Part shown: positions 27,501-39,849 of the stretch, piece after piece
Position numbering within the stretch: the first letter of the stretch is position 1
How the letters are laid out: each line of letters starts with the position of its first letter
NCBI GenBank assembly: GCA_009602725.1
Contig: WELB01000025.1
Coordinates: 198,496 to 258,425, forward strand
DNA length: 59,930 nucleotides
DNA from: Spirogloea muscicola
Lineage: Eukaryota; Streptophyta; Zygnematophyceae; Spirogloeales; Spirogloeaceae
Reading direction: 5' to 3'
Notes under the pieces: generated by a model
Databases searched by the model: none
Told to the model about the DNA's origin: nothing
The model's input: the letters and a program-made list of their open reading frames with translations, nothing else
Program-made: the position numbers and the translations under genes

Positions 27501-30500
27501 CATACCTGTCACAAGTGCAACATTGCAATGAAGCTTCAGGGGGCCTTCGTACTTCTCCAGTTGCAAAGAACGTGCATGACAGGCTAGTCTGATCATAAGA
27601 CCTGGCCCCTCTTTGCACAGAGAGCACTCGCAACACTCACAGATTTCGAAGAGTTTGCAACGAAACATACTTTGCCTACTGACAGGGCAGTATGATTTGC
27701 CAAGGACTCTCATTAGAACCACGAAGCCTTGTGCGAGGAGAGATGCAGGCGATACTTCACCTCGCGAAGTTCAACATCCACATCGGCAGGGAGACGTAGC
27801 CAGGCTGAGAACTTCAATGACTCTCGCACTGTCACCTGAGGGGAATGGATATCATTCTGCTCGCAGTATCCAGCAATGCGAGCGAATGTCTCACGCTTCT
27901 TGGGATACCCAGAAAGTCTGACATCACCCTCGATGGTACCACCAGTCTTCCTGTCTGCAAGTACGTCCATCAACCTGCGCAGACGACCAAGAAACAAAAA
28001 TGGACTTAGCTGTGCTGCTGCATTGTACGTCATTTGTTCTGCATTTGTATACTTTAGCAAAGAGCAAAAATATTCTTTTGGAAGGACCTGTTGAGGGTTT
28101 GCGTTATTGACAGCAACTCACGTGGTCTTGCCTGCTCCGCTCACGCCGACAAGCGCGGTCAGAATGCCAGGGCGGAATGCACCGTTGACATTTCTCAGCA
28201 GCTGCAAACCCTTCTCATGCTGTTCTGGTGTGGCAGCTGCTTTCATCTCCTGAGTGAGCAGATTTCACAGGTCACAGCTCCTGAGTGAGAACAATGCCAT
28301 CTAACAGCCAAAAAGATTATAAGCAGCTCGAGATCTGCGCCATGGCAATGCATCAGACTTTATCCAGATCCTAGGGTTTCTGAAGGACATAGACAAATGG
28401 CTTGGTCTCTTCTCCTGATGCTCTAAGATCCATAAGGCCCGAACAGCAGGCCTGACAATTTCCATGTGACAAACTGTGGATTCAGATAGTCTGAGAGCAA
28501 AAGCTTGGCAGCCATTGTGGGCCTCGTACCCCTGGTAAAGTGACGAAGTAGTTAACGTCCTTGAAGGACAAGGCGAGCGGCACGAAGGGCAGGACCATTC
28601 CGCGCTTCTGCTGCCCAGCTTCTTCCGGGGTGAGACTGCTGTTCTGTCCCAGGCTGCTGTTCCCCCCGCTCAAGCCACTCATCTGACCCAAAGTGCTATT
28701 CTGCCCGATCTTGCTAAGCTGTTCCAGTCTGCTTGATATAGCGCCTACTCCTGCTCGCTTAGATGGCTGTAGAATGGTGTCGACATCCTTGCCAGTCCTG
28801 TTTGCCTCCTTTGCGATCAGCTGCTCGTCCGAGTACTGTGCTTGAGCTCCGGCCAATGCTGTACAGGCAATCCAACTTAGCATTGAGCATTGAGTACAAG
28901 CCACTGTTTGCAAGCATTATTGCTGAGTATGGCGACTAATTTCTGTGAGTCTGTACTGCACATGTCATCATTCAACATTTCAGCGAACTTAGAGTCTTTT
29001 TATGCTCATCTGGCCCTGCAAATGAGACCATGCTTCAGATGTCCATTTAGAAGCTTCCTCGAGTGGAGGGAGTCACTTACGCTGGATAATCTGGAGTGCG
29101 ACAATCAAGATCAGATTGAAGACAATGATGAAACCAATCAGAGCAGCAAATCCAATCCAGTACCAGTAGCCTCGAGTGTATAAGCCACGCCCATGCAGCA
29201 CAGCATACCCAATGCTTTGATTTGGTTGATAGCCCCTCCCTGCTGGCTGGACATTAGAATTACATTTACATCTAGGTGTCAGGAACAAGACTCCACAAGC
29301 AACCACTTGCCACGACCCATTCAACTTGCATTCTCGTTCAAAACAAACTGCCCATGCGGCCTCGACAGTTCAGCTTAAAGAGTTGCGTCGCGTCTCGCCT
29401 CTTATATTTGTGCTAGAAGTACAGCAGGCTTGACTCACCCCATTCCAGCGAGGGTCTAGGAACTCATTAACGGCTAATGCATTCTGAGCATATGATAAGG
29501 GTGAGCACCAGTATCCCCAGATCCACCAAGGATGAATATCAGCTGCAATTGAACAGATAAAACCCTTAGGCTGAAATTGTTCATGCCATTGCAACATACT
29601 GTCCGCTGCTATACACTCCGCTTCATTGAGATTGTCAGATGCACTGAGCTGCCATTGCTAAACTGCAAAATAGGCAGTCTCGTAAAGCGGGTGGAGATAG
29701 TACGCTTTGCAAGCACAAAGCCGCCCAAAATCAGGACGACCAGAAGGCCAAACCCGCCAAAGGTGTTGGCAATAGTCATTGTCCGAGCCAATGCACCAAT
29801 GACCTTGAAGATAGCACAGGAACACTGATGAATAAGGAAAAGTATGAGGACATGACGGAAGAACCTGCGCAGCAGTGAGTGAAGTTGGGACAAGGACAGA
29901 TCAGGCCTTGGACAATCAGTCACAGCCTTCCAGTGTATGACTGCTCCCTACACAGCTTCCTGATAACAGAGCATATGCTGCAGAATGTACAAGAAGAGTT
30001 GGACTCTTTGTGCCTGCTTATGCAGCCTGTAGCCATGGCCATGTAAGTCTAATTTGTGTGCAGCACGTAAAAGGATGCCAAAGGAAAAAATATACGAACC
30101 GTCCAGCATCAGGTGCCATGCCAACGGTCCAGTATATAAGAATTGTCCAAAGGAATGACGCCCACACAGAGAACGGCAAGGTGAGAACCCAGCTGGGTAC
30201 AATGAGGCACCACGAGGGGAAGTAGTAGTCTCCTCGTTGCCTGAAGAAAACTGGTAGTCTCTGCAGACCAGGGCAACCACACAGTTGGCTAATGCATTGC
30301 CAAGGAGCACAATGCTGATGGCCTTACTAAAGGATGGTAAAGCACCTGACCACCAGCGGCAATCTGCAAGTGTCTTGCAGATTTCAGACCTAGGCTGTCT
30401 AGTAGGAAGCTCAGCTTAGCCACCAAAGAAAGCCTTACCTGAACCATCATAGACATCTCAGCCAGGCCGTTGAAGAGCATCATAAGCATTCCAAAGAAGA

Positions 30501-33500
30501 TAGCGCCTAGAATGAAGCTCCCTTCCTTGATGGTCTGATGGAGCCTCGTACGGAAGAACAAGGTGAAAGTGACAACTGCGAGGATAATAATCTGTCACAC
30601 GCCAATGTGCCCCATCAGCTCACACCTGTAAGTCACAGCTGGAGTGCAGCCATTTATGATGCACAACCAACCCCAAAGCTGACGCAAGTCTATAAGCTGT
30701 CTTCCTGCAGGTTGTTGACACAGCACCATCTTCTCATATAATTGAGGTGTTAGCACACCTGAATTGTGCTGGCAATGTAGAAGATAGAGTTACGCTTCAT
30801 GAGCAGAAACTCTCGGGCACAGACGGCTTTGAAAAGCTCCGTCTCTGGTACCCCCCATCTGGCCGTACCAAGGGCTCCAGGCGGACTCTGACTCTTATCA
30901 TAAGGAGTGTTCAATAATGCCCTGTTCTCCTGACCAACTGAGAAGGTTTCAAAGGCATCGGCAAAGTCCTTCACAGCCACATATCTGTGGCATAAACGTC
31001 AGAGCACACTGTCAGAAAGTGTTAGATTGAGCAGGGCAGCTCATATGCATGCTTGAGGAGACTGTCACACTTTCTGGCAGTCTGATGACTGGGGCACTGC
31101 CCAAAGGGAGCATCCAATGTTGCTACTCCGCCTAAGTTGCAGTTGTCAGTAGTGACTACATTTTAGGTAAGCCCAAGGGGCACCACAGGACTTTGTCATG
31201 TCATACCGGTAAGGAGCCCGCTTGTCTGCCCAATACTGGCGTTGATCCTTCAATCCCGTGACCTGCAGGGAGAAAGGGCCATGCAGAGTTGTGTCAAAGT
31301 TAGACACCGATGAAGGTATTCATAAGTGTACCTGCACACACACGCTACAACTAGTGGGCTCCACAGCAAAAACACGAATTGTGGTAGCCAGTAGTCTGAG
31401 TGATTTCCAAATAAGGAGCTCCAATTACCTCTTGCAAAAAGTCAGCGATGCCTTTGCGAGCAGGGCATTTGAAACCCATCTGAGTGAAAAACTCAAGGAC
31501 ATGCTCCTTAGGTCCATTGTAGACAATGTGGCCTTCTGATAGTAAGATGATGTCATCAAAAAGTTCGAATGTCTCCGGAGCAGGCTGCCAGCAAAAGCTT
31601 GACGACCATAAGAAGGTTGGGTCCTGGCTGTGTGAACCCCTTTGGTGGCTAATAAACACACTAATACTACAACAAGTTTGTCTTCAGCAATCATAGACTG
31701 CACCTCACCTCACTTCTTGCCTTCTTGTTACCCAGCAGATGACAACCTCAAACCAACATGCCTTACAAGCGGATGGAGCTTTGACTGGCGATAGATACTG
31801 ACAGTCATCCTTGCAAGTAAGTCGGGCAAACCTGCAGCAGAGCAACCAATACTGTGGCATTCTGCTTGCGCGTCCAGTGCCCCATGCTCTGTGTGATCTG
31901 GAAAGTGGTGGACGAATCAAGGCCTGTGGATATCTCGTCCAGGAAGAGGACCTGTCTGGGCCCCACCAGCTGCTCGCCAGTGGTGACACGCTTCTTTTGC
32001 CCTCCCGAGATACCTCTGAGAAGCTCATTCCCTACAACTGTGTCCTGGCAGACGTCTAGGCCCAACATCTGCAGAAAGAGGAGTAGCATGAGGAAGGAGG
32101 CCCTTTGCCTACGATGCCAATGCATGCAATGTGCAACAGCAACTTCCCGAAGTCAACAACACTGATGCAGGACTTGAAACAGGAAGTATACCTGCCAGCA
32201 ACGGCCTGCATTCAGCAATTGATAATTATGATGACAGGTTCATCTAGAAGGATTCAATCGCACCTTGATAAGGTAATCACTTTGCACGGTGGCTGGTTGT
32301 GCAGCCAAGGAAGCACCCTGAGCAGCAGACAAGTTCAATGATTGCAGTCAGATGGCATGCAAGCTCAATACTGCACAACCGGCCAACAAGTTAGTGCGTG
32401 TCTGCAGAGACTCGGTCATATTTTCCCCTTGCACAGATCAGATTCAAATGTTGGTCTGAGCAAAGGGAACCCTTAGTCTTTCTCATGGGCAGTGAGGCCA
32501 CGTTGAGCACTGTAATACGTGCAATTGTGTCAACTACAACCCAAGAAGCTGCAACCTGCATGTGACAAGTCAAAATCAAATATCACCTTCATGTAGGCCG
32601 CAATCACAGGGTCTGGGACAATGTTCAACTCCGCTTCCCGCTTCTCAAGCTCTTCAAGGAGTGCTGTCACATGAAGCACAGCAAAGCGCTGTCAGTGAAA
32701 GCCACAGGGTGAATGCTTCCGAGAAGGTCAGCTGCTGCTTCAAGCAGGGACTCAGCCTTGGCTACCCACTTGCTCTGTGGCCAACCCCTTGAACGCGGGC
32801 AGAGAAATCCAGCGTCTCTCGCACAGTCATCTCCCCGATATGCAAGTCATCCTGGCTCACGTAAGAAGCCGTCCGTGAGGGCATAAATTCGTTAAGTGTG
32901 TGTCCATTGTAGGTGATGCTTCCTGTCAACTGCACCGCAAGAACACAGGCGTGGGAGGATGGTATCAGCATCATCTGGAAGCTCCCCTCCAAACGATTGC
33001 TGGTGGTTGCTGTTCACCAAAGCATTCAATAACAAGTGTCCTTGGCAAGCTGATCAACTGTGCTTCCAATGACTCCACAGGTGTGGTTTGCAAATGCAGA
33101 CTTCAGCATCCAGCCAGCTGCAAGTCAGGAAGGCGGTGACTGGGACATACGCGGAGGTCTGAGTCAAGCTTGCCAGCCAGTGCCTTCATCAGTGTGCTCT
33201 TCCCGGCACCTGGAGGTCCAAGAAGTAATGTCATCCTGCGCATGCCGAAGATTGGCGACAGCAGAGGGCATTGTGTTCAGTCAGCATAGCTCCAGTCCTT
33301 CGAAAGATGTGGCAAAAGGTGGAATGCAGGCCCAGCCTGCAGTAGCTGCGAGTTTGTCAACAAGGTCACATTCTCATGCTTGGGTCTACACCGAGTTGAA
33401 GTTGTGACATATATGCGGCCCCCGTGCGAGCAGGCAGATGGGCGGAGAGACAGCCTGACTGACCTGCCGGGAACCAGCGTCCCATTAATGCTGTGGAGAA

Positions 33501-34401
33501 TGGGGAAGTCCCGCTTGTTGTCCTTGAGTAGCCTGGCCTTGATCAGGAGGTTCTGCAAGCACAGACCACATCCATCCATTGGGCGCAGTCGGTGCTACTC
33601 GAGCAGACAGATGCAATGGAGCCCACCGGAAGAAAGAGAAGCTGCCTCAGCTATGGCGCTGTTCAGGAGCAGCACGCCATACGCCTCACAGATTACCGTC
33701 CAGAGCTTGGGACAGAGTACTGAGGGGGCAGAGATGGGCATGCACAGAGCCTGACTGTGGTCATGCGCCTCGTTCTCACGCATCGCAATTCGTGCCAAAT
33801 GCAAGCCTGTGAGGTGAGCGGCATCTTGGAAACCGCAGGGTCGGTCGGGCGCGAAGGGGGGAGGCTGCTCAGGCTGTGACCTCGAAGAGGTTGAGTGTCG
33901 AATTGACGAGCGTCGGCAGGTTCCTGTCTCCGACCTGGATGCCAGCATTGATGGCCAGGTTCTCGAATCGAACCTGCACCTTGGGAAACTCCACGCCCGC
34001 CCTGCACCGCCACGGAGAGGTCCAGTTAAGAGACTCATGTCACACAACCCGTTGCCAGCGGCTGCCGCGGTATGGCTCGTTCGGCGAGCCAATGCCGCAC
34101 CACAGCTCCGGCATCCTCATCAGAGAGCTTCTGACGACGCAACCCCACTATCGCATGACGAGCTGAAACAAGAAGTGGCAGCAAGCAAGATGGGCCTCTC
34201 AGTGGGAGACCGGCAGACGGCCGGGACCGCGGCGAGGCGCACGCACCTGTCCATGCGCTCGCGGACCTTGGTGAGCAGGATCTCGTTGGTCTGCTCCGTA
34301 GTGCCGAGCGCCTTGTCCACGATGGCGGCGCGGAAGTCGCGCTGCGCCAGCTGCCCCAGGAAGCCGGGGCCGTCGGCCGCCCCGCCGTCGGCCACGGGCA
34401 C
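24521..34401 (-). CDS. Full-size ABCG (PDR) ABC transporter; 5' end unresolved
   Basis: Intron-rich gene with the PDR order NBD1-TMD1-NBD2-TMD2. An N-terminal exon (from 34401 or beyond to 34247; [13 protein letters not shown]) joins in phase to 34001-33881 ([16 protein letters not shown]). NBD1: Walker A GPPGAGKS at 33196-33219, Q-loop [14 protein letters not shown] near 32850, signature [13 protein letters not shown] and Walker [14 protein letters not shown] at 31900-32030. TMD1 spans about 31000-29070. The linker is followed by [17 protein letters not shown] near 28570. NBD2: Walker [10 protein letters not shown] at 28120-28147, CEQNDIHSP, the PDR-type degenerate signature [25 protein letters not shown] and [12 protein letters not shown]2 includes [17 protein letters not shown], and the protein ends LVLQSR. 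Such pumps export terpenoids, lipids or drugs, usually across the plasma membrane; the substrate here is unknown. No ATG is found in frame between 34401 and the stop at 34507-34509. Confidence 0.92.
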
Positions 34402-34408
34402 GGCGGTG

Positions 34409-34409
34409 N
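34409..34409. other. Ambiguous base (N)
   Basis: The single N in the window falls in the 5' region of the transporter's first visible exon. It may hide an indel or the true start context. Confidence 0.95.
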
Positions 34410-34509
34410 CCGCGCGGACGGCCGGCTGAGGCTGCGGCTCACGACGAAAGTTGAAGAGCGGGGACGAAAAGGGAGGACTCCTGCCGCTCCGGCGCGCGTT
34501 ATTTGTTCA

Positions 34510-34959
34510 CCTATGTGTCAAATTATCGGGACGCGCGTTTTCTCATTGGCTCCGGGGCGGACGCCCGGCGCGCCGGCCACAAAAAGGAGTCCCCCCCGGT
34601 CCTCTGCGGTGGCATTGGCGCAGGCCTCGCAGAGGAGCATCGGGCGGCATCGCGGCGCTGGACACCCGCACGTGTGCAATCTGACGGCGCGGCGCGCCGG
34701 CCGCCGTGCACGCGTGCGCGTCACCGCGACGCTCGCCGACGTCACGCCGCCCCAGCGGCCAATCATCGCGCCGGCGCCGGCCGGTGACGCGGGCCCACGC
34801 ACCTGCTGACGTCCAGGCGCGCCGGGCAGCCAAACATCGAGCGGCTGACGACACGCCGCGGGTGGCGGGCCGTCGATCGGCATCCGACGGTTCGCGGTGC
34901 GCAGCACCCCAACCCCCGGGGTGGAACTTGCGGCCAGGAAGCGGCGAAGGCCCGATGGC
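34510..34959. other. GC-rich upstream region of the transporter
   Basis: Presumed promoter or 5' leader of the transporter. Open frames on both strands look like composition artefacts. No element end was recognised. Confidence 0.3.
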
Positions 34960-35425
34960 GCTTTCGTGGCACTTGGCGCCAAGCCGCGCCGTTCGCCGGG
35001 CCCTGGCTGAAGACGTGGCTCTCCCAAGGGGGGCAAGGGCTGTGACAAAGGTTCGAAGGGGGCCAAATGACGGAGAAGAGAAAGGGCTCGCCCATTGAGG
35101 ATAAGGGCTGGAAAAGCCCAAAAATACTTGGATGAACAAAGTACGGGGGGCCAGGGGAAGCGCTAAGAAAAACAAGCACAACAAGAAACAAAGCAGCTAC
35201 AAATCACTGACGAGGGGGCCTAAAGCCACCATGACGGAGGGGCCTGAAGATGCGACGTCAGAACCGGCTTGGCCCTGAAGCTGGGCCCCCGCAGCCATCG
35301 CACCCCCACCTGCTTCGTTTGGTTCGTTCGTCTGATTTATGAAGGAAAGTCGCTTCCAGCCATGGGGGATGGCTGTGAGTGCCAGCCTAGGAAAAAGATT
35401 GAACACGGTTCGAAGGGGCGGCTCT
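34960..35425 (-). mobile_element. Cluster of minus-strand element tails
   Basis: Three tail fragments in one orientation: 35010-35070 (CAGCCCTTGCCCCCCTTGGG and GAGCCAC), 35085-35180 (GGGCTTTTCCAGCCC with ATCCTCAATGGGCGAG, GGCCCC) and 35345-35425 (GGCTGGCACTCACAGCC, CCCCTTCGAACCGTGTTCAA). No coding end is attached. They occupy the 5' flank of the transporter gene. Confidence 0.65.
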
Positions 35426-35489
35426 TCGCTCAGCCCGGGATGAGCTGCTTGCGGATCACCCCGCCCTCCACGGGCCGTCCCGTTCGCTC

Positions 35490-36451
35490 ACCTCGCGCGC
35501 ACGGCCGACCTGCGGGCCCAAGCTCGCTGCATGGCGGAGGTAGATGCGGCGTCTTTCTCCACGGCGCTGGGGCTTTTGCCTCCAGCCGACCTCCGGGGGC
35601 GCGCGCGACTGCTCTCGGCGTCCTCACCAGGGGCGGCTGCTTGGCTGTCGGCTCTGCCGATCCACGACGCGCTCCGGATGCCGGACGCCGCATTCTGAAC
35701 GGCGGTGCACCGCCTCCTCGGCCTCCACCCACCATGCCTAGGTGGAGTACAACAGTGCGAGTGCGGCGAGCGCAGCCCGGACGCGGCGTCACTGGCAGCT
35801 CACATGCTCCGATGCGCACGGGGAGGGGAGCGGACCGGCACACACGACCTGCTCCGGAACGCGATGTTTGGCATATTTGTCGAAGCCGGTTACACTGTGG
35901 CGCTGGAGAACTGCAGCATCATGCCTCTGACTGCTGGGGCGGACGGCCGCCTCCACACCCGGCGCGCCGATGTCGTCGCTAGCGCGCTCGGCGGGGGGCC
36001 TCGGCTCATTGCCGACGTCGTCACAACGGACTCCTTGGATTCCAGGAGCGCAACACGCTCGGCGGAGGAGGCGGGCTACGCCGTCCGCCAAGCGGCCGCC
36101 GCAAAGGAGCGCAAGTACTCAGATCACCCGGTAGGCGACGAGTTTATCCCACTCGCCGTCGACGTACACGGCGCCTTTGGCGCCAAATGGCTGGACCTCC
36201 TTCACCGCCTTGCGCGGCGAGCAGCGGCCCGCCGCGACGGGCAGCAAGGCGAGCAGCCTGGCTTCCATGTCCCCGGGTCCCTCGCCCAAGTTTACCGGAT
36301 GCGCCTGGCCGTCTCTTTGCAGCGGTCCCTAGCTTTTGCGGTCCACTTGCGCGCAGGCTGCGCTCTGGCGGCGGCCTCCGGCTTTCGTCAGGGCGACGTC
36401 TTTCCGCCTGCTAGCTACTCAGATTTGCATCTACTGACGAGAGGTTACTGA
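35490..36451 (+). pseudogene. Non-LTR element endonuclease end with one in-frame stop
   Basis: Clear homologue of the 14.1 kb frame: ARLLSASSPGAAAWLSALPI, then ALRMPDAAF, a TGA stop at 35696-35698, and the same frame continues TAVHRLLGL, CECGERSPD, AHMLRC, GIFVEAGYTVALE, HTRRADVVAS, DVVTTDSLDS, EFIPLAVDVHGAFGAKW and SYSDLHLLTRGY to the stop at 36451. Apart from this nonsense codon the ~320-codon frame looks intact, although the far 5' end near 35440 is in another frame. It is more diverged from the 14.1 kb copy than the 1.1 kb copy is. Confidence 0.8.
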
Positions 36452-36540
36452 GAGTTCGCTTACTGCTGTCTCAGTCCTTAGCACTCCGACTCCTTCAGAC
36501 CTTGTCCATTCTTTTGGGCTGGCCTCTCCCAGCCACCAGT
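36452..36540 (+). mobile_element. 3' tail of the 35.5 kb copy
   Basis: CAGACCTTGTCCATTCTTTT followed by the GGGCTGG (36516-36522) / CCAGCC (36529-36534) hairpin. Confidence 0.7.
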
Positions 36541-36689
36541 TAATCTGGCCGCGCTTGCTCTCGAAGGGGCCAGAGAATGCTCGAAAGCACAAGGTCACCC
36601 CTTTCCTTCTTCTTTTCTGCCTGGCCTGTGGCTCCGCTAACCACCGCCGCTGCCACCTACACCACCGCAAATCGTCAAAAGCTTCCTCT

Positions 36690-36770
36690 GACGTTACCTT
36701 TGACGTTTTGGACCTTGTCCATTCTTTTGGGCTGGCCTTTCCCAGCCCCTTTTATATATAGGTCACCCCA
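36690..36770 (+). mobile_element. Solo hairpin tail
   Basis: GGACCTTGTCCATTCTTTT, then the hairpin GGGCTGG (36729-36735) / CCAGCCC (36742-36748), then CCTTTTATATATAGG. No coding end is attached. Confidence 0.7.
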
Positions 36771-36814
36771 CCTTCGCCATACTCTTGTTCCTTGCTCATA
36801 AGTGTAGGGGTTAC

Positions 36815-37010
36815 TGAGCGAAGAGAGAAACTCTTCAAGTAGATGGCGGTAGCTGTGACGGCCAGCCCAGTGCAGGAAGTGCAAAGGGGCCAGGAATGCG
36901 CTAAAGCACATCGACTCAAGTGGGCACTGAGTGCTCAATAAGCCCCGTTGAGCAGCAGCAGGTCAGAGAAATTAGTTTCTGGGTAGGCACGCTTAGCCTA
37001 CTAGATACAA
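36815..37010 (-). mobile_element. 3'-end remnant with tail
   Basis: The minus strand reads AYPETNFSDLLLLNGAY and stop near 36940, then GGCCCCTTTGCACTTCC and a hairpin near 36848-36867 (GGCTGGCC...AGCT, degraded). Confidence 0.65.
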
Positions 37011-37639
37011 CCTGTAATGAACCAGCCGCTTTGTTAAGCCACATGGCTTCGCTGCCATAACATGACCGGCCACTTGGGACAAGTGGGCCCGCCAGGTGGC
37101 GGGCTGGCTTGCCGGGCAAGTGGTCCGCCCCAAGGGCGGGCCCCGCCCGTCCAGAAGTACCCCTCGCCAGGATCTTTGGCCCGCCGCAAAGCGGGCCATG
37201 GGGCAACCCGCTCACACTCCTGGAGGGGGGGTGGCACGGGGAAGCACGACGAGCCTTTGGCTGAGTGAGGCTGGACAGGAGTTCGGACCGGTGAAGCCCA
37301 GGAGCAGCCTTGCCGCTGCTCGCTGCCGCAGCAGCCGCCGCATTCTGCTGCGGGGCCTGCTGCGCCGGCCTGCGCCCAGGAGGTGGAGTCGCCGCCGGAC
37401 GGCGGCGCCACGGGGCCTGTCTTCCGCTGCGCCGATGCGCTAGTGCTTTGCCTGTGTAGTGGGTTGGTCCCTAAACCCCCCACAGCCGAACTCAACAAGG
37501 ACTGCTCACCCTGACTGCATGTGTAAGGCGAGGTTCCTTACACAACCACTTGTTACTACTACATACCCTCCTTGAGAACCTTGCAAGTCTGGGCTATGCA
37601 CCAGAAGGGCATGCATCCAGCATGTTTGTCGTTTTTTTG
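37011..37639. other. GC-rich spacer
   Basis: Overlapping open frames on both strands without motifs. Nothing was supported. Confidence 0.35.
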
Positions 37640-37870
37640 CGACGTCGTCTGTCAGCCTGTTTGTGGCGAGCTCAGGCTCATGTTTGCACTGGAAAGCTGG
37701 GCAAGCTTTAGCTGGTGGCAGAAGGGCTTGTCAATTGCCGTCCAGTGTTCGGGCATCAGTCAGCGACCTCTACGTGCTGACTCCTAGTCATTGAGCTGTG
37801 CTGACTTGTGGTCACTGAGCGGGTCAGCTTAGCAGCAGGTGATGTACATCTGCCGATGTGCTTACCTTGT
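37640..37870 (+). repeat. Divergent element 3' end, copy 1 of a direct repeat
   Basis: About 220 bp shared with 39850-40070 in the same orientation (GGTGGCAGAA-GGCTT, GGGTCA, GGTGATGT-C-TCT). The sense frame ends ASVSDLYVLTPSH and stop, a divergent version of the family C-terminus. Confidence 0.65.
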
Positions 37871-38669
37871 ACTTGGCCACTCAGGCCCTCCATCACTCCA
37901 TCACCCCAGCCGCATTTGACACTTTCTGTAACGATACATGGCTGGAATGTCAATGCAGCAGTTATGTGTTGACATATGCTTGGAGACTAGAGACCTCATC
38001 CGGCTGATAAATGAAGTGACTGTCAGTGGCGCAGGAAAGGCTTGACAGATGCCTGGAGACGGACATTTCGCAAAGCTGGGAAGCATGGTTTCAACCTTGA
38101 GCTGAAAGCGGCGCAACCCAGAGTCGTGACGCGCGAAACAGCATGGTGCTGGCGCTGGAACGGCGACGGAAGGCGACAGCGCTGTAGACTGCCTTGACGG
38201 CGTCGTTAGCCATTAGTGTTGACGGTAGTAGATCGTCAGTTGCTACTGACGGGGCATTGCGGTGGTGGCCGATGGAAGGGTAGATTGTCGGGTAGCCCGT
38301 GGAAAGCCGTCGACAGGTCGTGGACGGGTCCTCAACGAGAGACTGGGTGCCAATTATCCTACCCGGGCCCGTATGGCCGGGCTCGCAGTCCGTCGGGCTA
38401 TACAGGGGGCACCCGAGATGGGAGAAGGGGGTACTTCTTCACCCAACCTCATTCACCCCTGGACCCTTGCCCCTGCAGTCCGTTGCTCACCGTTACCGTT
38501 GCAGCCCCATTCCAATGCCTCCCCGCTTTTCCTCGCGCCGCCGGCAGCCCGGGCTTGGCGATCCATGGCATTCCTTACAGCCTTGCCCACCTTGGAAGAG
38601 CTGCTTCTGCACAGCCTGTCACGGCCTCTCACAGAGATCGCCGGATCCGGCAATGCGCATGGTCGGGCT
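37871..38669. other. Nothing recognised
   Basis: Plus-strand frames up to about 39.1 kb are long but have no motif and partly mirror the minus-strand broken gene at 38670-39095. Confidence 0.35.
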
Positions 38670-39095
38670 CTAGGACATGTAGTAGGCAAGGCCGCTCCAG
38701 CTAGAGCCCATCACGAAGTCGCGGATGGTCGTCAGAGCTTGGGGGTACGCCCGCAGGTCGCTGATGCCCGCCACGGGCTTGCCCTTCAGGCAATTGATTT
38801 TCGGCGATATGCGGCCCGGCGGCTGCTGCTGGTACCAGTGCCCACCCATGAAGACAGGCAAGTCGATTCCGTGCAGCGCGGGCCCCCACGACGTATCTGG
38901 CACATCCAGGTTCACTGTGTACCCATGGTTCTTAGCCGACATCTGGAATGCCTGCACGAGGTACTATGGCGGCGCCGTGACAATGACCATGTTGTGCGGC
39001 TGAACAATCACGCCGCCCATGACATTGGGGCCCACCTTTCCCGTCCAGTGCTGCGCAGTCGCCGCCGCCAGCGCCAGCAGAAACCGAATCAGCCT
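38670..39095 (-). pseudogene. Broken gene fragment, secreted-protein-like, unidentified
   Basis: The minus-strand frame starts with a hydrophobic stretch that could be the end of a signal peptide (FLLALAAATAQ), then GPNVMGGVIVQPHNMVIVTA, an in-frame TAG at 38964-38966, and YLVQAFQMSAKNHGYTVNLD, WGPALHGIDLPVFMGGHWYQ and SDLRAYPQALTTIRDFVMGS to the stop at 38670. Protein-like texture on both sides of the single stop argues for a recently broken gene or an unseen intron at that point. No family was recognised and no start was found. Confidence 0.5.
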
Positions 39096-39179
39096 TGAGT
39101 TTTGCAGCAATCAAGCCTTGCTATAAACAAGACGTCAGCTCTTTCTCTGAAAGAGCTGCCCCTCTGGAAGAGCTGGTTC

Positions 39180-39300
39180 AGGTCCCTTTGCACCCTTTGC
39201 ATCCTTTGGTGGTCTCTTACCTTGTTCATTAAATATTGTGGGCTGGCTTTTCACAGCCCTCGCTCCCTTTTAGAAAGCTCTCTTCATTCTTTGCAAAAGC
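39180..39300 (+). mobile_element. Solo hairpin tail
   Basis: CTTACCTTGTTCATTAAATA, then GGGCTG (39240-39245) / CAGCCC (39254-39259), then TCGCTCCCTTTTAGAAAGC. No coding end is attached. Confidence 0.65.
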
Positions 39301-39849
39301 TGGAGGAGCTGAAAGAGCTGGTAAGAGCCGTCGTGCTACATAGTGTTGGCTGCCAAATGAAGTCGATAGGCCAGACCAGAACAGAAATAGGTGACGAAAC
39401 AATAGCCCACGTGGCCGGCAAACCACAAACATCCAGAAGTGAAGCAAGAAGCAAGAAACTTGATAGCTTGAAACCAAAGCGACTCAAGCAGACTCTACAC
39501 ATTGACCACTATGATGTGTGTGGCTGTTTTATGGCTGACTTTTTCAAAACTCCCCCCCCCAGCTGCATGTTCTGGTACAGAATGAGCGTCTAGATGAGAA
39601 TCGAGGCAGGTTACACGGTGCCAATTATTTTCTACTACTGTAAGAAGGGTGGGGTTAAGCAATGTATGTGCCAAACCTAGTTGCAGTCGGTGCACAAAGC
39701 ATGACAGATGCCTGGTCTGTAAGTTGGCATGTCTCTGCTCAGAAACCCATTGTCGATTGTGATCAGTGGTAGGGTCAATGCTACTAGCGACTAGGGATTA
39801 TGTCCTGTACATGGACGATCAACTCCGGAGCACCTCAATCAACTCTGTA

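Noticed and set aside
37011-37500. Coding genes in the GC-rich stretch
   Set aside because: Gly/Pro/Arg-rich frames on both strands, no motif, no consistent exon phases.
38262-39098. A 278-codon plus-strand gene
   Set aside because: Its second half is antisense to a minus-strand frame with much better protein texture, and its first half is composition-driven.
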